A stretch of DNA of 51,556 nucleotides from Singulisphaera sp. GP187. GTDB taxonomy: Bacteria > Planctomycetota > Phycisphaerae > Phycisphaerales > SM1A02. Both the position numbers and the translations under genes were made by a program. The stretch covers positions 1-51,556 of the forward strand of contig CAMAXY010000014.1 in the NCBI GenBank assembly GCA_945862215.1, read 5' to 3'. The notes below the pieces were generated by a model that worked only from the letters and a program-made list of their open reading frames with translations, searched no databases and was not told the origin of the DNA. This document shows positions 33,999 through 45,053 of the stretch, in pieces. The number at the start of each line of letters is the position of its first letter. Positions within the stretch are counted from its first letter, which is position 1.

Positions 33999-35933
33999 TC
34001 ACTCAGCCGTTGTTGGAAGCTCAACGTCTACGTTTTCGCCATCACCCTGCATAAAGCTTGTGAGCCGTTGTCGGCGCACTGGGTGCTGGAGTTTGCGAAG
34101 GGCCTTGCTTTCCACTTGACGAACTCGTTCGCGAGTGACTTTGAAAATACGTCCAACCTCTTCGAGTGTGTACGTATATCCGTCGCCGATTCCATACCGA
34201 AGCTTCAAGATTTCGCGCTCGCGATAAGTCAATGTCTTCAGCACGTCATTGATGCGCGTGCGCAACATTTCGCTGGCGGCCGAAATACTTGGTGCTTCTT
34301 GGCGCTCGTCTTCGATGAAGTCACCGAAATGCGAATCTTCGCTTTCGCCAACTGGACGATCGAGTGAAATCGGATGGCGTGAAATCTTCAATACGCGCTT
34401 CACTTCATCAACGGGCATCTTCGCTTTTGCTGCGATTTCATCATGATTCGGCTCATGTCCGAGTTCTTGAAGAAGATGCTTCTGAATATTGCGAAGCTTC
34501 GACATTGTTTCGATCATGTGAACTGGAACGCGAATCGTGCGAGCATGATCGGCAATTGCGCGGGTGATCGCCTGGCGAATCCACCATGTTGCATATGTCG
34601 AGAACTTATATCCACGCTTGTATTCATACTTATCGACGGCACGCATCAGGCCAGTATTGCCTTCTTGGATAATGTCCAAGAATGGCAAACCACGATTGCG
34701 ATACTTCTTTGCGATCGAAACAACCAGACGCAAATTCCCGCCAGAGAGAGCACGCTTTGCCAATTCATGCTCGACGAAAATCTGACCGATTGCACGAATG
34801 CGCTTGGCAAGATCGATTGGTGATTCGAGCACGAGATTCTGAAGTCCTGCAAGTTCCTCACGTTGCACTTGTGCATCTTCGATGTCATATCGCTCTGGAT
34901 TCTTCTCCGCTCTTTCGATAAGAGTTGCCAATTCAATGCACTTACGATTGACTGAATTCAGTTTGCGCATGAGCGGTTGAATGCGACCAGTTCGAAGGCA
35001 GCACTCCTCGATCAGCGTGGAAATGCGACGGCGATTCGACCACATTTTTTGCCGAATGGATTCGAGACGCTCTTCAGATTGATTCCCAGATTCCAGCCCA
35101 GACTCCAACTGACTCCACAAGTCGTTGTTCTGGTCGAGTTTTGTACGAATCGTAGAAAGGTTGTATGGAATTCTGGACGCAATGCGATCCTTCGCATTGG
35201 ACTCCGCGGTGGAAATGCGCATTGTGCGATCGAATGGCAGCGTTCCTTCATGAACTTGCTGCAGAATCTCGACAGCCTGCCGAGCGCAATATTCGCTTTC
35301 CAAGACCATGCGGCGAAAGATGTATCGACTCATCTCGATTTTCTTCGCAAGACGAATTTCTTCTTCGCGAGTCAGCAATGGGATTGATCCCATTTGCGTC
35401 AGGTACATACGAATTGGATCGTCGATCCGAACTGGATTGGGTTCGGCGATTGCCAAATCAAGTGTTCCTTGCAAATCTTCATCGAGGCCATCGTCCTCCA
35501 TCGCGAATGCGTCTGCGCTTGTAGCTCCTGCACCATCTTGTTGACGGACTTTCAGTCGAGCGGCAGCGACTGCTGCAGCTGCTGCACCAACGAGTGGACG
35601 TGGAGCCGAAGGAGCGACGGGAGTCGCAGTCGCAACAGGTTGTTCGGTTGCGTGCGCACGACGAACTTTCTTATCCGTATCGCGCAGAAAGCGCAGATCA
35701 GTCTGCAATTGAGCAGGGAATGCACGATGACCTGCACGCTTCATCTCGATTTCGTCGATGAGAGTGATGTTATTTTGAGTCAGCAGGACAAGCAACTCAT
35801 CCAATGGATATGGATCGACGAAGTCATCAGGCAGACATGTATTTAATTCCTCATAACTGATCCAACCACGCTTGCGGCCAGCGTGAATGAGCGAACGAAG
35901 AACAGGGTGCAATTCTTGAAGAAGAAGACTCAT
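33999..35933 (-). CDS. rpoD: RNA polymerase primary sigma factor RpoD (SigA)
   Basis: A 644-residue housekeeping sigma-70 factor. Region 1.1 is at the N-terminus ([17 protein letters not shown]). A non-conserved Ala-rich, acidic stretch spans about 95-150. Region 1.2 has [22 protein letters not shown]. Region 2 shows [27 protein letters not shown] and [10 protein letters not shown] (-10 recognition). Region 3 begins HMIETM. Region 4 ends with [21 protein letters not shown] (-35 recognition). I start at ATG 35933, with AAGGAG 9 nt upstream, rather than the longer open frame that would overlap dnaG. It lies 82 bp downstream of dnaG, as in the macromolecular-synthesis operon, but no rpsU is present. 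Confidence 0.97.
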   Translation of the reverse strand: MSLLLQELHPVLRSLIHAGRKRGWISYEELNTCLPDDFVDPYPLDELLVLLTQNNITLIDEIEMKRAGHRAFPAQLQTDLRFLRDTDKKVRRAHATEQPVATATPVAPSAPRPLVGAAAAAVAAARLKVRQQDGAGATSADAFAMEDDGLDEDLQGTLDLAIAEPNPVRIDDPIRMYLTQMGSIPLLTREEEIRLAKKIEMSRYIFRRMVLESEYCARQAVEILQQVHEGTLPFDRTMRISTAESNAKDRIASRIPYNLSTIRTKLDQNNDLWSQLESGLESGNQSEERLESIRQKMWSNRRRISTLIEECCLRTGRIQPLMRKLNSVNRKCIELATLIERAEKNPERYDIEDAQVQREELAGLQNLVLESPIDLAKRIRAIGQIFVEHELAKRALSGGNLRLVVSIAKKYRNRGLPFLDIIQEGNTGLMRAVDKYEYKRGYKFSTYATWWIRQAITRAIADHARTIRVPVHMIETMSKLRNIQKHLLQELGHEPNHDEIAAKAKMPVDEVKRVLKISRHPISLDRPVGESEDSHFGDFIEDERQEAPSISAASEMLRTRINDVLKTLTYREREILKLRYGIGDGYTYTLEEVGRIFKVTRERVRQVESKALRKLQHPVRRQRLTSFMQGDGENVDVELPTTAE

Positions 35934-36015
35934 AATGAAATACTCCTTGATTTGTACCGAGTCGGTAATTCCCGACTGGTCGTGGTGAAAGGAAAAGATG
36001 AAATCACTCGCATCG

Positions 36016-37917
36016 TCATGATGCACTCCTCGCCGTCCTGGCGATGGCAGAAGGTCTTGGACCAGCAGCGCGAATCTGATTCAGCCGCTGAGCCAATTCC
36101 TCGGGTGTCGTTGCAGTGGGGGCGATCGCCAATTGAAGGCGACGATTCAAACTGTCAAGCGCGCGTGCTGCTGTGATCAGCCCTTGACGCGCATCCGCGT
36201 CTCGTTCGAATCGCTTCACACCAAGCGTGTATAAATCGGTTGCAAGAGTTTTCATCGCAGGATCAGCAAGTTCTGCAAGCAGATCTTGCACCGCAAATGG
36301 CTTTGCATCCTCGAGCCAATGAAAAATCGGGGTATAGAGAGTTCGTGCTGCAGAATCTTCGAGCGAAGACGGAGTGAGGAACTCACTCAGGGGAGCCGCG
36401 TCACCTTCTTCGTGCGAAATGCGAATATCACCAGTTGATGGCCATGCAATCAAGATTGAAACGAAATCGCGCTCAGCACTTCCGCGTGCATTTGCACTTG
36501 GAATTTCAATTGGCTCGGTGAGCGTTGTTGCATCACGGGCTGGCGCTGTTGCACGCTTGCTTGCATTCAAGAAGCGTTCGATTTCAACGACAGTCACTCC
36601 ACTCGTCGCTGCGATCGAATCGATTACGAGTCGACGACGAATGCCGTCGAGCGATCCAAGACCAAGCGAGACCAGTTTCGTCAACATGGTTTCAATCGTT
36701 CGTTGACGAGCGGAAAGTCCACGATGCGCATCCAACTCTCGACGGAAATTGCCAACGAGATGAGTCAGCGCATCTTCGGATTGGGCAATTGCAGCATCGA
36801 ACCGCTCGCGTCCATCGGGTTGGCGAAGTAATTCATCGGGATCAAGTTGATCAGGCAGCGTGCAAATTTTCAGATCAACTGGTGCGGCAAAGAAGATTTC
36901 CAAAGCGCGATCCGCAGCACGCTGACCAGCAATATCACCGTCAAAGAGAAGGACAATCGTGTCACAAAGACGCTGCAGGACACGAGCATGATCTCGTGTC
37001 AATGCAGTTCCCAAAGTTGCGACCGCGTTTTCGATTCCTGCGCGATGGCACGCGATCACATCGGTGTAACCCTCAGTAATAATCGCAGTGCGCGATTGAA
37101 TGATCGCACGCTTTGCAAGGTGAATGCCATACAGCGATTTTGATTTATGAAAGAGCGGGGTCTCTGGACTGTTGAGATATTTGGGCTGATCCTCTGGATC
37201 AATCGCACGCGCACCGAAGGCGATACATCTTCCAAGTTCATCCGCAATGGGAAACATCACTCGATTTCGAAATACATCGACAAGTGAGCCGCGACTACGC
37301 ACAAGTCCGGCAGCGTCGAATGAAGCACGAATCATCGCTGGTTCCAGTACTTCTTCGCCGCTTTGGCTTTGATTTGCAACAAGTTTTTCAACATAGTTGG
37401 CCAATCCATCACCAGAGGCTGGAGCAGCACCAAGAGCAAATCGCTCAATCATCTTGGCATCAATACCTCGATCATCAAGCGCTTTTTTCGCAGCGCTTCC
37501 AATGACAGGATCAATTAATGTTCGACTGAAAAATCGAAGCGCAGCGTCATTCGCACGCCGAAGTGAAGCGGGGCTATCAGGATCGGAGGATCTGGGACCA
37601 CTCGATCCGCGCGCCTGCAATTCAATCCCAGCACGCTGTGCGAGAAATCGCAGCGCTTCGAGAAAATCCATCCGGTGATAGTTCACCATGAAGTCGATCG
37701 CATTTCCACTCGCGCCGCACGCGAAGCAGTTGTAAAACGCGTTTCCCTTATGCGTGACCACAGAAAATGATGGCCGGCGATCTTCGTGGAAAGGACAAAG
37801 CCCCATGTGCTCACGCCCCTTTGGGCGAAGAACAACTGACTCGCCCACAAGGGAAACGAGGTCAGTCAATTCGAGAACACGGTCTCGATCGGATGAATCG
37901 GAGCGGGAGGGGATCAT
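36016..37917 (-). CDS. dnaG: DNA primase DnaG
   Basis: 633 residues from ATG 37917, making RNA primers at the replication fork. The CHC2 zinc finger is at about 40-70 ([12 protein letters not shown], then YNCFACG). The core continues with FRNRVMFPI and SKSLYGI. The Toprim part has [10 protein letters not shown] and [13 protein letters not shown] (metal-binding acids). The C-terminal DnaB-binding region is divergent. The open frame reaches 37983, but those 22 residues are not primase-like. The Shine-Dalgarno is weak (AAAAGA). A 640-bp gap with structured sequence precedes it, so its promoter probably lies there. rpoD follows. Confidence 0.97.
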   Translation of the reverse strand: MIPSRSDSSDRDRVLELTDLVSLVGESVVLRPKGREHMGLCPFHEDRRPSFSVVTHKGNAFYNCFACGASGNAIDFMVNYHRMDFLEALRFLAQRAGIELQARGSSGPRSSDPDSPASLRRANDAALRFFSRTLIDPVIGSAAKKALDDRGIDAKMIERFALGAAPASGDGLANYVEKLVANQSQSGEEVLEPAMIRASFDAAGLVRSRGSLVDVFRNRVMFPIADELGRCIAFGARAIDPEDQPKYLNSPETPLFHKSKSLYGIHLAKRAIIQSRTAIITEGYTDVIACHRAGIENAVATLGTALTRDHARVLQRLCDTIVLLFDGDIAGQRAADRALEIFFAAPVDLKICTLPDQLDPDELLRQPDGRERFDAAIAQSEDALTHLVGNFRRELDAHRGLSARQRTIETMLTKLVSLGLGSLDGIRRRLVIDSIAATSGVTVVEIERFLNASKRATAPARDATTLTEPIEIPSANARGSAERDFVSILIAWPSTGDIRISHEEGDAAPLSEFLTPSSLEDSAARTLYTPIFHWLEDAKPFAVQDLLAELADPAMKTLATDLYTLGVKRFERDADARQGLITAARALDSLNRRLQLAIAPTATTPEELAQRLNQIRAAGPRPSAIARTARSAS

Positions 37918-38558
37918 TCTTTTCGAAGCCAAACTTTTTCTAAGCCTATGCAGGCAATGGAGATAGGGACATGAAGGACGCACTCATACAGATCGAAAAC
38001 ACAATTCGTTCGAAAACCTGACTGATTTTCTTGAGATTTTCCCACTGGAAGTTTGTAACCAGAAACCTTCAGCTCAAACAAAGCAACCAGCCATCTGAAA
38101 GAAGATGGTTGGAACCCTTATTGGAATAAGAATCCCAGGATAAAAATCCTAAGATAAAACTCCAGAGCAAAGACTTCTGATCCAAAAACCAAAACGCAGG
38201 ATCCAATCTCAAGCAAACGGCGGTTTAGGACTGAGGCGTCACCGAAGCGACGGACCATCCAAACCAATGTCACCGGGAATCCGGCCTTGCAGGGAGTTGT
38301 AAGCCCAATAATTGAAAGCCATAAAGTGCCGACCATGGCGCTTGTGGTTGACTTTCAGGGCATGAAGTCCGCTGCGTACGATTTGATTGTATATCCAAAA
38401 ACCAATTCGTCAAGAAAAATTATTGAAATTTGCACAAATTCATTCTGATCAGTGCGTGAAATTCGCTTGAATGTGGCAGATTCTGACACAACAAACTTAT
38501 AACTACTTACTGATAAATGTTCAATAATAGAACAGAGAAAAGAGCGATACCGTAAAAA
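37918..38558 (-). other. Long gap between rpmB and dnaG with several hairpins; possible structured RNA or dnaG leader
   Basis: No convincing gene is present in 640 bp. On the minus strand there is a C(UUCG)G tetraloop hairpin, CGTCGC-TTCG-GTGACG (about 38238-38253), then AGGAT-TTTT-ATCCT, CTTATT-CC-AATAAG, and a longer hairpin around 38082-38111 (AACCATCT... paired with AGATGG plus CTGGTT). A 72-codon minus-strand frame (38118-38336) crosses this zone but shows no known domain. I could not match it to RNase P RNA, tmRNA, SRP RNA, 6S RNA or a riboswitch. It probably holds the promoter of dnaG-rpoD. Whether it encodes an RNA is open. Confidence 0.35.
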
Positions 38559-38831
38559 TCAGGCTTGAACAGCGAGTTTTCTGGTGTACGCGAATTTTCG
38601 GCGGATTGGCTTGACAACCAATCCGGTTCGAATTGCGCGCGTGCTCGCCAAAATCCGAACTGGCTTTCCATCGACCAAAGCCTTCACGCGCTGCAAATTC
38701 GGCTTGAATTTACGCTTGGTAACGCTGGTCGTCTTGATGCCGACTCCACCGAGATACTTCGCCTTACCGCGACGGGTAATACGGTTTCCAGTAGTAGTTC
38801 GAGCTCCAGTAAAAAAGCAAACGCGTGGCAT
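38559..38831 (-). CDS. rpmB: Large ribosomal subunit protein bL28
   Basis: 90 residues from ATG 38831, with GGAGAG 7 nt upstream. The start MPRVCFFTGARTTTGN corresponds to the C-x-x-TG-(K/R)-x3-GN opening of bL28 (one of the zinc-type cysteines is missing). It is followed by a basic core (RRKFAYTRKLAV near the end; KALVDGKPVRI in the middle). It is longer than E. coli L28 (78). It binds 23S rRNA late in 50S assembly. The gene stands alone, 50 bp downstream of the GAF-domain gene on the same strand and upstream of the long gap before dnaG. Confidence 0.93.
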   Translation of the reverse strand: MPRVCFFTGARTTTGNRITRRGKAKYLGGVGIKTTSVTKRKFKPNLQRVKALVDGKPVRILASTRAIRTGLVVKPIRRKFAYTRKLAVQA

Positions 38832-38908
38832 ATAGGTTCTCTCCGAGGGGTCGAGCAGACTACTCAAACCATGGGAGAAATGCAAGCGCTGATTGCAAAT
38901 CTTTCTTA

Positions 38909-39382
38909 TCACATACAAGAAAGGCCAGAAACTTGAAGCACCTTGGCCAAATTGTGCTGGTAATCAAGGTCAAAATGACCGATTTGGTGACTGTCTGCAT
39001 CCAAGACTCCCCAAACAGAGCCATCAGAATCGATGCAGGGAAGTACGAGTTCGCTCTGATCGAATGGGTCGCAAGCGATATATCCCGCGCCCAGTTCTCG
39101 AACATCTGCAACGATGAGGGGCGTGCGAGTCAAGAGCGCTTTCCCGCACGCACCATGCAATCCAATTGGACTGCATGCGGGCTTGTCGCGGCGGGGGCCC
39201 AAAATTAATCTTGTTTCTTCGGCCTGATCTGGTTGATCAAGATAGAAGCCGATCCAAGACAATCCATTTGGCGAAAGTTCCTGCCACAATAGATCGACCA
39301 GCGCTGTCATTCGTGCGGTTCTATCAGGAAAATTTCTGCAGATACTTCCAGCGTCATTGAGAATCTGCCGCCACTGGTTCAT
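38909..39382 (-). CDS. GAF-domain protein, free methionine-(R)-sulfoxide reductase-like
   Basis: About 157 residues forming one GAF domain. LSWIGFYL at about 41-48 and the segment ACSPIG-HGACGKAL, VADV, GYIACD--DQSELVLP and GVLDADS match the free-methionine-R-sulfoxide reductase (YebR/fRMsr) pattern. The three cysteines (about 70, 79, 104) correspond to the catalytic and resolving set of that enzyme; the first spacing is one residue shorter than in E. coli. It would reduce free methionine sulfoxide with thioredoxin. The start is either ATG 39382 or GTG 39403, which overlaps the clpX stop. The gene follows clpX directly. Confidence 0.82.
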   Translation of the reverse strand: MNQWRQILNDAGSICRNFPDRTARMTALVDLLWQELSPNGLSWIGFYLDQPDQAEETRLILGPRRDKPACSPIGLHGACGKALLTRTPLIVADVRELGAGYIACDPFDQSELVLPCIDSDGSVWGVLDADSHQIGHFDLDYQHNLAKVLQVSGLSCM

Positions 39383-39399
39383 TGACACTTCTCTTGCGG

Positions 39400-40821
39400 T
39401 CACGCACTCTCACGCGCACGCTGCCGAACTGTTTCCAGAACAATTTTCCCTTGGCGAATGGAATCTTCATCGATTCGATAAATCGTGTTCGAGTTATCGA
39501 GGTCAGGAAGTTGGTACATCAAATCAGTCATCAAATCATCCACGACAGCACGCAATCCACGCGCTCCAGTCTGGCGCTCCATTGCACGATCTGCGATTGC
39601 TTCAAGAGCTCCAGTTGTGAATTCCAACGATGTGTTTTCAAGCCGGAAGAGATGTTGATATTGCTTGACAAGTGCGTTCTTTGGCTCGGTCAAGATTTGA
39701 ATCATCGCAGCGCGATTCAGCGGCATCAATGCACATGCGACTGGCAGACGACCGATCAATTCTGGAATCAAGCCGAATTCGAGCAGATCGTCGGGTTGAA
39801 TTTGACTCAACATTGCGCAATCATCATCGGCTTTGGAAATCGCATGAACGCCATCTGTTGAAAATCCGATTCTGCGTTTGCCAATGCGCCGACGAACGAT
39901 GTCATCGATACCGACAAATGATCCGCCGCAGATGAAAAGAATGTGCGTGGTATCGAGTTGGATGTACTGTTGTTCGGGATGCTTTCGGCCACCTTGCGGC
40001 GGAACATTTGCGACCGTTCCTTCAAGCATCTTCAATAGAGACTGTTGAACACCTTCGCCTGAAACATCGCGTGTGATGGAAACATTTCCGCTTGTCTTGC
40101 CAATCTTGTCAATTTCATCGATATAAATGATGCCGCGCTGTGCAGCTTCAACATCAAAGTCAGCTGCTTGCAAGAGTTTCAGCAAGAGATTCTCAACATC
40201 TTCTCCAACATATCCAGCCTCGGTCAGAGTGGTTGCATCGCCAATTGCGAATGGCACATTGAGAATGCGAGCAAGTGTCCTTGCGAGAAGTGTTTTTCCA
40301 GTTCCTGTTGGACCAACGAGAAGAACGTTGCTCTTGTCCAGTTCGACCGGTGCTTCGGCATTATCAATCTGCGTCAATCGCTTGTAGTGATTGTGCACTG
40401 CAACGGACAGTGAAATTTTTGCACGGTCTTGGTCAATCACATATTGATCCAAATATTCCTTCATCTGCCTTGGTGAAGGAATCTGCGTTAATGCAGGAGC
40501 TGCGCCGGTAACGCGCCGCTTTTCCTGCTTAAAAATATTCTGGCATAGATCGGTGCAATTGGCACAGATGTAGACATCGTTGGGACCTTCGACCATCGGA
40601 CCAACTTCGCGGCTTGTCTTTCCACAGAAACTGCAGGTCGTGACTTTCTTTCCACGAAATCCGCCGTCACCACCTGTGCCGGAACCAGAGCTGCCTCCAG
40701 CTCCACCGCTTGACGGTGGACCATTGGGGCCAAGCCCACTTTCACGCGGTCCGCCTTTGCGACCACCATTTCCTGGGCCGGCGGCTGTCGTTAAAGGATG
40801 TGGATTAGGGTTCTTCTTCAT
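39400..40821 (-). CDS. clpX: ATP-dependent Clp protease ATP-binding subunit ClpX
   Basis: A 473-residue AAA+ unfoldase. The N-terminal 60 residues are a Gly/Pro/Ser-rich, probably disordered extension not usual in ClpX. The C4 zinc domain follows (TCSFCGK, then [10 protein letters not shown]). The AAA+ module has GPTGTGKT (Walker A), [28 protein letters not shown] (Walker B) and [11 protein letters not shown] (sensor 2). The start is ATG 40821, 1 nt after the stop of the upstream small membrane protein (TAA-A-ATG). clpP is not next to it, although the order tig-clpP-clpX is common in bacteria; here a membrane protein takes that place. Confidence 0.97.
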   Translation of the reverse strand: MKKNPNPHPLTTAAGPGNGGRKGGPRESGLGPNGPPSSGGAGGSSGSGTGGDGGFRGKKVTTCSFCGKTSREVGPMVEGPNDVYICANCTDLCQNIFKQEKRRVTGAAPALTQIPSPRQMKEYLDQYVIDQDRAKISLSVAVHNHYKRLTQIDNAEAPVELDKSNVLLVGPTGTGKTLLARTLARILNVPFAIGDATTLTEAGYVGEDVENLLLKLLQAADFDVEAAQRGIIYIDEIDKIGKTSGNVSITRDVSGEGVQQSLLKMLEGTVANVPPQGGRKHPEQQYIQLDTTHILFICGGSFVGIDDIVRRRIGKRRIGFSTDGVHAISKADDDCAMLSQIQPDDLLEFGLIPELIGRLPVACALMPLNRAAMIQILTEPKNALVKQYQHLFRLENTSLEFTTGALEAIADRAMERQTGARGLRAVVDDLMTDLMYQLPDLDNSNTIYRIDEDSIRQGKIVLETVRQRARESA

Positions 40822-40822
40822 T

Positions 40823-41179
40823 TTATTTGCGCTTGTTGGGAGTGTACTTCGCATCCTTCGCCTTTGTTGTTGCACCTGATGCTGCTTGCTTCTTGACTTG
40901 AGCAATCATCGCATCGCGTGCAGATTGAAACTCGACTGGTGTGATATCGCCCGACGCGAGCATCTCTCGAAGATCCCCAAGAGTAAATCCAACTGGATCA
41001 TGGGTCTCTCGGCGCATCCAACGCCCAATGAAGTAGATGCACAATCCTCCTACGAAGACGATGACCAGAAGCCAACCCAAAATTGGCAAGATTGATGCTC
41101 CGATATCACCTGTACTTGCAGCTGACTGAACAGCAAAAGTCAGATGATTTGGCTCCAATGATGTGATCATTGCTCGCAT
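40823..41179 (-). CDS. Small single-pass membrane protein with SHOCT-like C-terminus
   Basis: 118 residues. One membrane helix (about 29-52, [23 protein letters not shown]) is followed by RWMRRE and a cytosolic segment [27 protein letters not shown], which has the pattern of short SHOCT-like domains (L-L---G-IT-EEF), and a Lys-rich tail. Such proteins are frequent in Planctomycetes; the function is unknown. It starts 15 bp after tig and ends 1 nt before clpX, so it belongs to that chaperone-protease operon. It might anchor or regulate ClpX or trigger factor at the membrane, a guess from position. ATG 41170 is an alternative start. Confidence 0.65.
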   Translation of the reverse strand: MRAMITSLEPNHLTFAVQSAASTGDIGASILPILGWLLVIVFVGGLCIYFIGRWMRRETHDPVGFTLGDLREMLASGDITPVEFQSARDAMIAQVKKQAASGATTKAKDAKYTPNKRK

Positions 41180-41194
41180 ACAACGAAGAGATTC

Positions 41195-42676
41195 TTAGTC
41201 CTTGGACTTACCTTTCGATTCCTTTGTAGGGGCTTTTGGAGGGGCTTTGCTAGCACTAGCTTTGGGAGTAGAAACAGTCGACGGAGTTCCGGATAGCCCT
41301 TTCGTCTTCGCTTGCGCTTCTTCATTCCACTTCTCAGCAGGAATGTCAGAAATTACAGCCTTTGAAATCACACGGTCCGCAGATTTGTGTTCACGGATCT
41401 GCAATGCGATTTCACCGACGCGATTTGATTTATCTAATTCCGCTCGCATGGCATCAGGTCGCATTCCGCGCGATCGAGCGATCGCCGCAATTCGTCCATT
41501 GACTTCGCCTTCAGTTGCTTCAACTCCAAGAGTTTCGGCGAGTTTTCCTAGAAGGAAGAACAACTTAAGTCGTCGACGAGTCTCGTCTGCAGTCGCACTG
41601 CGAATTTCTGCAAGTCGACTTTCAACGACTTCGGGGTCTGTGCCGCGATAGAGCATTTCCAATCGTTGGCGTTCGAGATCGCGACCAACTTGCGATTCAG
41701 AAAGACGAGCAGGAAGTTCGAAATCGACCTTACTTGCGAGTTGTTCGAAGACTTGATCGCGCAGCGCGCTGCGTTGTTCGTCGTCGCGCCGTCGTTCGAG
41801 AACACCTTTGAGATTCTCGCGCATGAGATCCACCGTCTCAACGCCCATCTTCGATGCGATCTCTTCACGAGTCGCAGGGGCGATTCGTTCTGCAGCATTG
41901 ATCGTGTATTCAACCGAGAGCGGCTTGCCACGAATCTCGATGATCTCGTGACTTTCTGGACCATCCATTTGAATTGTGACTACATCGCCAACTTTCTTGC
42001 CACCGAGAATCGCATCAAGACCATCAACAAGCAATCCAAGAAACGGTCCTTTTCCTGCATCATCTTCTGCAGGAACAACTGAAAGTGCGTTGTCAGTTTC
42101 GAAAAACACCTTGTCATCTCCCTTGAGACGGACAACAGCTTTTCCAACCATGCGGTCGAGTGGTTGAAATGGGCCTTCGATTTGTGCGGGATTTCCAAGG
42201 CGATATGACAGACGTTCAATTTCCTCTTCAACATGCTTTGGCTCGATGTCGAGAATTGGTCGGCGCAGCGCGAGCCCTTCCCATGCTGGAAGTTCGAACT
42301 CTGGCATCACTTCAACTTCGAGCGAAAGAAGAAAATCTTTTCCACGGACAAGTTCGGCATCGACTGCGCCTGGTGCGAGTTCGGGCTGACCAATCGGACG
42401 AATTTTATTCGCTTCCAAAGCTGATTGATATGCCTGAGAAACAAGTTGTTGACGAGCTTCCTGGAGGACCGCTTCGCCGAATCGTTTTTCCAGAAGTCCC
42501 CGGGGAACATGTCCTTTTCGAAATCCAGGAACAACAGCTTGTGAAGCGAGTCCACTGAATGCACTTTCGATTTGTTCGTTCACCTTCGCAGTTGGGATGG
42601 TGATATCGATCCGCTTCAGTGCGGGGCCGGCATCGGTGATTCGGACAGTATTTTCTAGGGTCGTTGCGGTGCTCAT
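41195..42676 (-). CDS. tig: Trigger factor
   Basis: A 493-residue ribosome-bound chaperone. The N-terminal domain keeps the ribosome-docking loop VPGFRKGHVPRGLLEKRFGE (residues about 49-68, the G-F-R-x-G-x-x-P signature). The middle PPIase-like domain (about 160-250) is divergent from FKBP and may lack isomerase activity. The helical C-terminal domain (about 255-455) forms the chaperone arms. An unusual Ser/Pro/Lys-rich tail follows (KAPPKAPTKESKGKSKD). It heads the tig - small membrane protein - clpX - GAF protein run. The terminator of glnA lies just upstream, so its promoter is expected between 42677 and 42730. Confidence 0.95.
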   Translation of the reverse strand: MSTATTLENTVRITDAGPALKRIDITIPTAKVNEQIESAFSGLASQAVVPGFRKGHVPRGLLEKRFGEAVLQEARQQLVSQAYQSALEANKIRPIGQPELAPGAVDAELVRGKDFLLSLEVEVMPEFELPAWEGLALRRPILDIEPKHVEEEIERLSYRLGNPAQIEGPFQPLDRMVGKAVVRLKGDDKVFFETDNALSVVPAEDDAGKGPFLGLLVDGLDAILGGKKVGDVVTIQMDGPESHEIIEIRGKPLSVEYTINAAERIAPATREEIASKMGVETVDLMRENLKGVLERRRDDEQRSALRDQVFEQLASKVDFELPARLSESQVGRDLERQRLEMLYRGTDPEVVESRLAEIRSATADETRRRLKLFFLLGKLAETLGVEATEGEVNGRIAAIARSRGMRPDAMRAELDKSNRVGEIALQIREHKSADRVISKAVISDIPAEKWNEEAQAKTKGLSGTPSTVSTPKASASKAPPKAPTKESKGKSKD

Positions 42677-42727
42677 GGTGGTCCTTATTTCAGTAGTGAC
42701 TCAATTGTGAAGAGTTCAAGAGTATAA

Positions 42728-42757
42728 GAAAAGACCCCGACTTTGCATCAGGGTCTT
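42728..42757 (-). terminator. Rho-independent terminator of glnA (type III)
   Basis: AAGACCC (42731-42737) pairs with GGGTCTT (42751-42757) around a 13-nt loop. On the minus strand the stem runs into TTTTCTTATA. It lies 26 bp past the glnA stop and before tig, on the expected side. The large loop makes it weaker than the terminator at 1071-1110. Confidence 0.65.
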
Positions 42758-42782
42758 GGAAACTTTACAAAGACTGCTCAGT

Positions 42783-44936
42783 TCAGCGAATCAGCAACAT
42801 CGAGGCATAATCGGGCATTGGCCAGATGTCTGCAGGCACGATTCGCTCTAAAGCATCGCTGATTTCGCGAACTTTCCCAAGCGCAGGAACCACGACATCT
42901 CGGAAATGGCGAACACGCTTTTCGATATTCGGCACATCTTTGGAGGTCGCAGAATCCAAGACAGCAGCAGCAGTACGCAAGGCCGCGACTTGTCCTGCAA
43001 GATCTCGAAGTGCCGCTTCGCTCTCGGGGCAGGGGACGCCCGCGTGTTGAGTTGCAGCAACCACATCTGCCAATTCTCCTTGCGCTCGCAGACCTGCGGG
43101 CAAGATTTGAGTGATCGCCATTTGCGAAAGAGTTCGTCCTTCGATCTGAACGATCTTGCAATACTGCTCCATCTGAATTTCATAACGCGCGTGCAATTCG
43201 CGTTGAGAAAGAACGCCGTATGCAGCAAACAACTTTTCTGCTTTCTTTGTCGCAAGTGCTGGAAGTGCATCTGCAGTCGATGGGAAATTCGGCAGCCCAC
43301 GTTTTGCCGCTTCCGCATGCCATTCAGCGCTATAACCATTTCCATCGAAGCAAACACGCTTATGCGTCTTGACGATGTCTTTCAACAAGCCTCGAACCAC
43401 GGTCTCCATCTTCGCAGGGGTTGGATTCTTTCCAAGTTTTGTTTCCAGTGAAGTTGCGATGTAATCCATGCTCTCAGCAATGATGGTGTTCAGCACAGTA
43501 TTCGGCCATGCCACGGACTGCGAAGAACCGACCGCGCGAAACTCGAACTTGTTTCCAGTGAATGCGAAAGGACTTGTTCGATTGCGATCGCTGGAGTGTC
43601 GAGGAATCTGAGGGAGAGTTCTCGAACCTAATTCAAGATCCGCAGTCTTTGCAGACTTCTTTGTTTCGCCTGCAACGAGTTGATCCAGAATGCTTGTGAG
43701 CATTTCACCAAGATAGATGGACATGATTGCAGGAGGCGCTTCATTGGCACCAAGCCGATGATCGTTGTGAGCCGTTGCGATGGAAACCCGCAGCAAATCT
43801 GCATGCAAATCCACTGCGCGAATGATTGCGGCGAGACAGACCATGAACTGCATATTGGGATGCGTGTCGTCGCGTGGATCAAGAAGATTGACCCCAGTAT
43901 CGGTGGACATCGACCAATTATTATGCTTGCCAGATCCGTTGATGCCAGCAAATGGTTTTTCATGCAGCAGGCACTCAAATCCGTGCTTTCGAGCAACCGA
44001 CCTTAATACATGCATCGTTGTCATCTGGTGATCAACAGCGACATTGGAATTTTCGAAGGTCGGCGCAAGTTCGTATTGACCTGGCGCAACTTCATTGTGA
44101 CGGGTTTTAACTGGAATTCCAAGTTCAAACAAACGCTCTTCGCATTCGGTCATATATCCCAAGACAGCTTCAGGGATTGCACCAAAGTAGTGATCTTCCA
44201 GTTGCTGTCCCTTGGGCGGCTGAGCGCCGACGAGAGTTCGACCGCAAACAACGAGATCAAGTCGTTGCAGAAAGAGTTCACGGTCAACAAGAAAATATTC
44301 TTGTTCGCAACCAAGTGTTGCGATTACGTTCGTCGTTTTTGTATCGCCAAACAATCGCACAATGCGCAAAGCATGTTTTGAAACTGCATCAATCGATCGA
44401 AGAAGTGGCGTCTTTTGATCAAGCGCTTCACCAGTCCAGGAAACGAAAGCAGTTGGAATGCAGAGGGTCATGTTCCCATCGCTTCCGCGCAACAAGAAGA
44501 CAGGACTGGTTGCATCCCACGCTGTGTATCCACGCGCTTCGTATGTATCGCGAATTCCGCCTGATGGAAAACTGGAGGCGTCGGGCTCGCCTTGAATGAG
44601 AGCATCACCAGAGAATTTTTCGATTGCTCCGCCATCACCAGTTGGCGAGAGGAATGCGTCGTGCTTCTCGGCGGTCAATCCAGTCAGCGGTTGGAACCAA
44701 TGGCAGTAATGAGTGGCACCATGTTCGAGCGCCCATTCTTTGATTGCAGATGCAACTGTGTTTGCGATCGAACGATCGAGCGACAGGTTGCGTTGCATGG
44801 TGCGCTGAAGGTTCATGAAAACTTCCGGCGGCAATCTCTTGAGCATGACATCACCGCTGAAGGTGAGCGAACCGAAATAATCAGAAGCGCGATGTGTTGT
44901 CTGCGTGTCCATGGGCATTGTGAATGGTTTGGGCAT
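42783..44936 (-). CDS. glnA: Glutamine synthetase type III
   Basis: A 717-residue GSIII (GlnN class), making glutamine from glutamate and ammonia with ATP as a large dodecamer. Typical GSIII features are the N-terminal [35 protein letters not shown], the [18 protein letters not shown] segment, the CEQEYFLVD metal-binding stretch, and [24 protein letters not shown] near the active site. The C-terminal third is specific to this class. Length is normal for GSIII and much longer than type I (about 470). No PII gene is adjacent. Its own terminator is at 42728-42757. Confidence 0.95.
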   Translation of the reverse strand: MPKPFTMPMDTQTTHRASDYFGSLTFSGDVMLKRLPPEVFMNLQRTMQRNLSLDRSIANTVASAIKEWALEHGATHYCHWFQPLTGLTAEKHDAFLSPTGDGGAIEKFSGDALIQGEPDASSFPSGGIRDTYEARGYTAWDATSPVFLLRGSDGNMTLCIPTAFVSWTGEALDQKTPLLRSIDAVSKHALRIVRLFGDTKTTNVIATLGCEQEYFLVDRELFLQRLDLVVCGRTLVGAQPPKGQQLEDHYFGAIPEAVLGYMTECEERLFELGIPVKTRHNEVAPGQYELAPTFENSNVAVDHQMTTMHVLRSVARKHGFECLLHEKPFAGINGSGKHNNWSMSTDTGVNLLDPRDDTHPNMQFMVCLAAIIRAVDLHADLLRVSIATAHNDHRLGANEAPPAIMSIYLGEMLTSILDQLVAGETKKSAKTADLELGSRTLPQIPRHSSDRNRTSPFAFTGNKFEFRAVGSSQSVAWPNTVLNTIIAESMDYIATSLETKLGKNPTPAKMETVVRGLLKDIVKTHKRVCFDGNGYSAEWHAEAAKRGLPNFPSTADALPALATKKAEKLFAAYGVLSQRELHARYEIQMEQYCKIVQIEGRTLSQMAITQILPAGLRAQGELADVVAATQHAGVPCPESEAALRDLAGQVAALRTAAAVLDSATSKDVPNIEKRVRHFRDVVVPALGKVREISDALERIVPADIWPMPDYASMLLIR

Positions 44937-45053
44937 TCGATCTTTCTCATCCGTGAAGGTAAAAGTGCTGCTCCGCGAGCTGCATATAGATCATCATCCA
45001 AGATTTTTCCTGTGGGCGCAAGGGGGTAAATACAGCAATATTTACAAGGCAAA

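Noticed and set aside
35934..36026. 31-codon extension of RpoD overlapping dnaG
   Set aside because: The residues are not sigma-like. ATG 35933 has AAGGAG upstream and gives a normal region 1.1.
38118..38336. 72-codon minus-strand frame in the gap before dnaG
   Set aside because: Hydrophobic, but without a ribosome site or recognisable family. The zone is better explained by RNA hairpins. It is kept only as a possibility in the gap entry.
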